Positions 5,525 through 6,083 of a DNA stretch of 6,083 nucleotides are shown here, one piece after another (the first letter of the stretch is position 1; every line of letters begins with the position of its first letter). The translations under genes were made by a program, and so were the position numbers. The stretch comes from Alphaproteobacteria bacterium (GTDB taxonomy: Bacteria; Pseudomonadota; Alphaproteobacteria; Rs-D84): positions 1-6,083 of the forward strand of contig JAKSTD010000028.1 in NCBI GenBank assembly GCA_024402755.1, in the 5' to 3' direction. The notes below the pieces were generated by a model. The model saw only the letters and a list, made by a program, of their open reading frames with translations. It was not told where the DNA came from and did not search any database.

Positions 5525-6083
5525 TTATTTTTTCCATTTCCACACAACTTTAGATTCTTGACCGGAAAAAAGGCGCGAAATATTTTCACGATGCCGCCAT
5601 GCACAAAGTAAAGAAATCGCCAGGAATCCAATACCTACACCGAAACTAATAAAAAATCCCAGCACAGGCATTATACAAAACACTACCAAAGCCCCCGCCG
5701 AAGAAAACCCTGTACTTAATGCAACAACCAACCATTCAATTCCACATACTATAAATAGAATCGGATTTACAGCCATTAAAACACCAAACAGCGCAGATAC
5801 ACCCTTGCCCCCTTTAAAACCTAACCAAATTGGGAAACAATGCCCAATAATCGCGAACAACCCGCACCAAACACCAAAAACATCGCCCCCCACATATTGC
5901 CCCAATAACACAGCAAATATAGCCTTGAACATGTCCAGCAACCACACCAAACCCGCAAGTCGCAATCCACCAACACGCATAACATTGGTCGCACCAATAT
6001 TACCAGAACCAACCTTTCGTATATCGCCTTTGTTAAACAACTTTGCGACAATTAAACCAAAAGGGATAGCCCCCAATAAATAC
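5525..6083 (-). CDS. plsY: Acyl-phosphate:glycerol-3-phosphate acyltransferase PlsY, 5' end outside window
   Basis: PlsY is an inner-membrane enzyme that moves an acyl chain from acyl-phosphate (made by PlsX) to glycerol 3-phosphate, giving lysophosphatidate, the first step of phospholipid synthesis. The frame is open at the right edge: YLLGAIPFGL is the familiar first helix, so only about ten N-terminal residues are missing. The three family motifs are present: DIRKVGSGNIGATN (cytosolic loop 1), GHCFPIWLGFKGGKGVS (motif 2, the glycine-rich glycerol-phosphate loop) and WRHRENISRL (motif 3, with the His and Asn-containing HREN). Between them are several hydrophobic segments matching a five-helix topology. 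The C-terminus is basic (VVWKWKK). An in-frame TTG at 6076 is not a start, as it falls inside helix 1. In many Alphaproteobacteria plsY is directly followed by dprA; here two exported-protein genes intervene. Confidence 0.95.
   Translation of the reverse strand, partial: YLLGAIPFGLIVAKLFNKGDIRKVGSGNIGATNVMRVGGLRLAGLVWLLDMFKAIFAVLLGQYVGGDVFGVWCGLFAIIGHCFPIWLGFKGGKGVSALFGVLMAVNPILFIVCGIEWLVVALSTGFSSAGALVVFCIMPVLGFFISFGVGIGFLAISLLCAWRHRENISRLFSGQESKVVWKWKK

Noticed and set aside
5515..5535. A/T hairpin at the plsY stop as a terminator
   Set aside because: Only an A-tract and a T-tract separated by a few bases, without any GC pair in the stem; too weak to call.
1..6083. CRISPR array, tRNA, rRNA, insertion sequence or tandem DNA satellite
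   Set aside because: No regularly spaced identical repeats, cloverleaf-like segments, transposase frames or terminal inverted repeats were seen; the repeat gene is repetitive at protein level only.

Overview
The window is an AT-rich piece of a bacterial chromosome using the standard genetic code. It holds six protein genes and no RNA genes, insertion sequences or CRISPR array that I can see. The housekeeping genes (plsY, dprA, dnaA), Sec signal peptides without Gram-positive sorting signals, and the plsY-dprA order typical of many Alphaproteobacteria suggest a Gram-negative, probably host-associated alphaproteobacterium with an AT-rich genome. This placement is inference: the order of genes is the main argument, and the divergent DnaA does not settle it.

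Layout. At 1-1389 (+) lies the 3' end of a long surface-type protein built of Listeria-Bacteroides (InlB B-type) repeats, which stops in the middle of a repeat. A symmetric hairpin at 1417-1452 ends this gene and the convergent dnaA. All other genes are on the minus strand. Read in their direction of transcription they are: plsY (5' end cut by the window edge), a promoter, two exported proteins of unknown function (5451-4690 and 4676-4167) in a tight pair, a terminator hairpin at 4145-4112, dprA (4108-3101), a 347-base AT-rich gap, and dnaA (2753-1482).

How it fits together. plsY (phospholipid acylation) and dprA (RecA loading on single-stranded DNA) look like the remains of the common plsY-dprA block, with a self-contained exported-protein cassette (own promoter, own terminator) lying between them. 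The gap before dnaA holds a perfect TTATNCACA DnaA box between two inverted repeats, plus two 10-bp palindromes spaced one helical turn apart, so it may be a DnaA-controlled promoter region or a replication origin.

The most interesting points are: the DnaA, which keeps its DNA-binding signature but carries Leu at the arginine-finger position and Lys at the sensor II arginine; the gap next to it; the near-leaderless look of dprA directly behind a terminator; and the unknown two-gene exported cassette.
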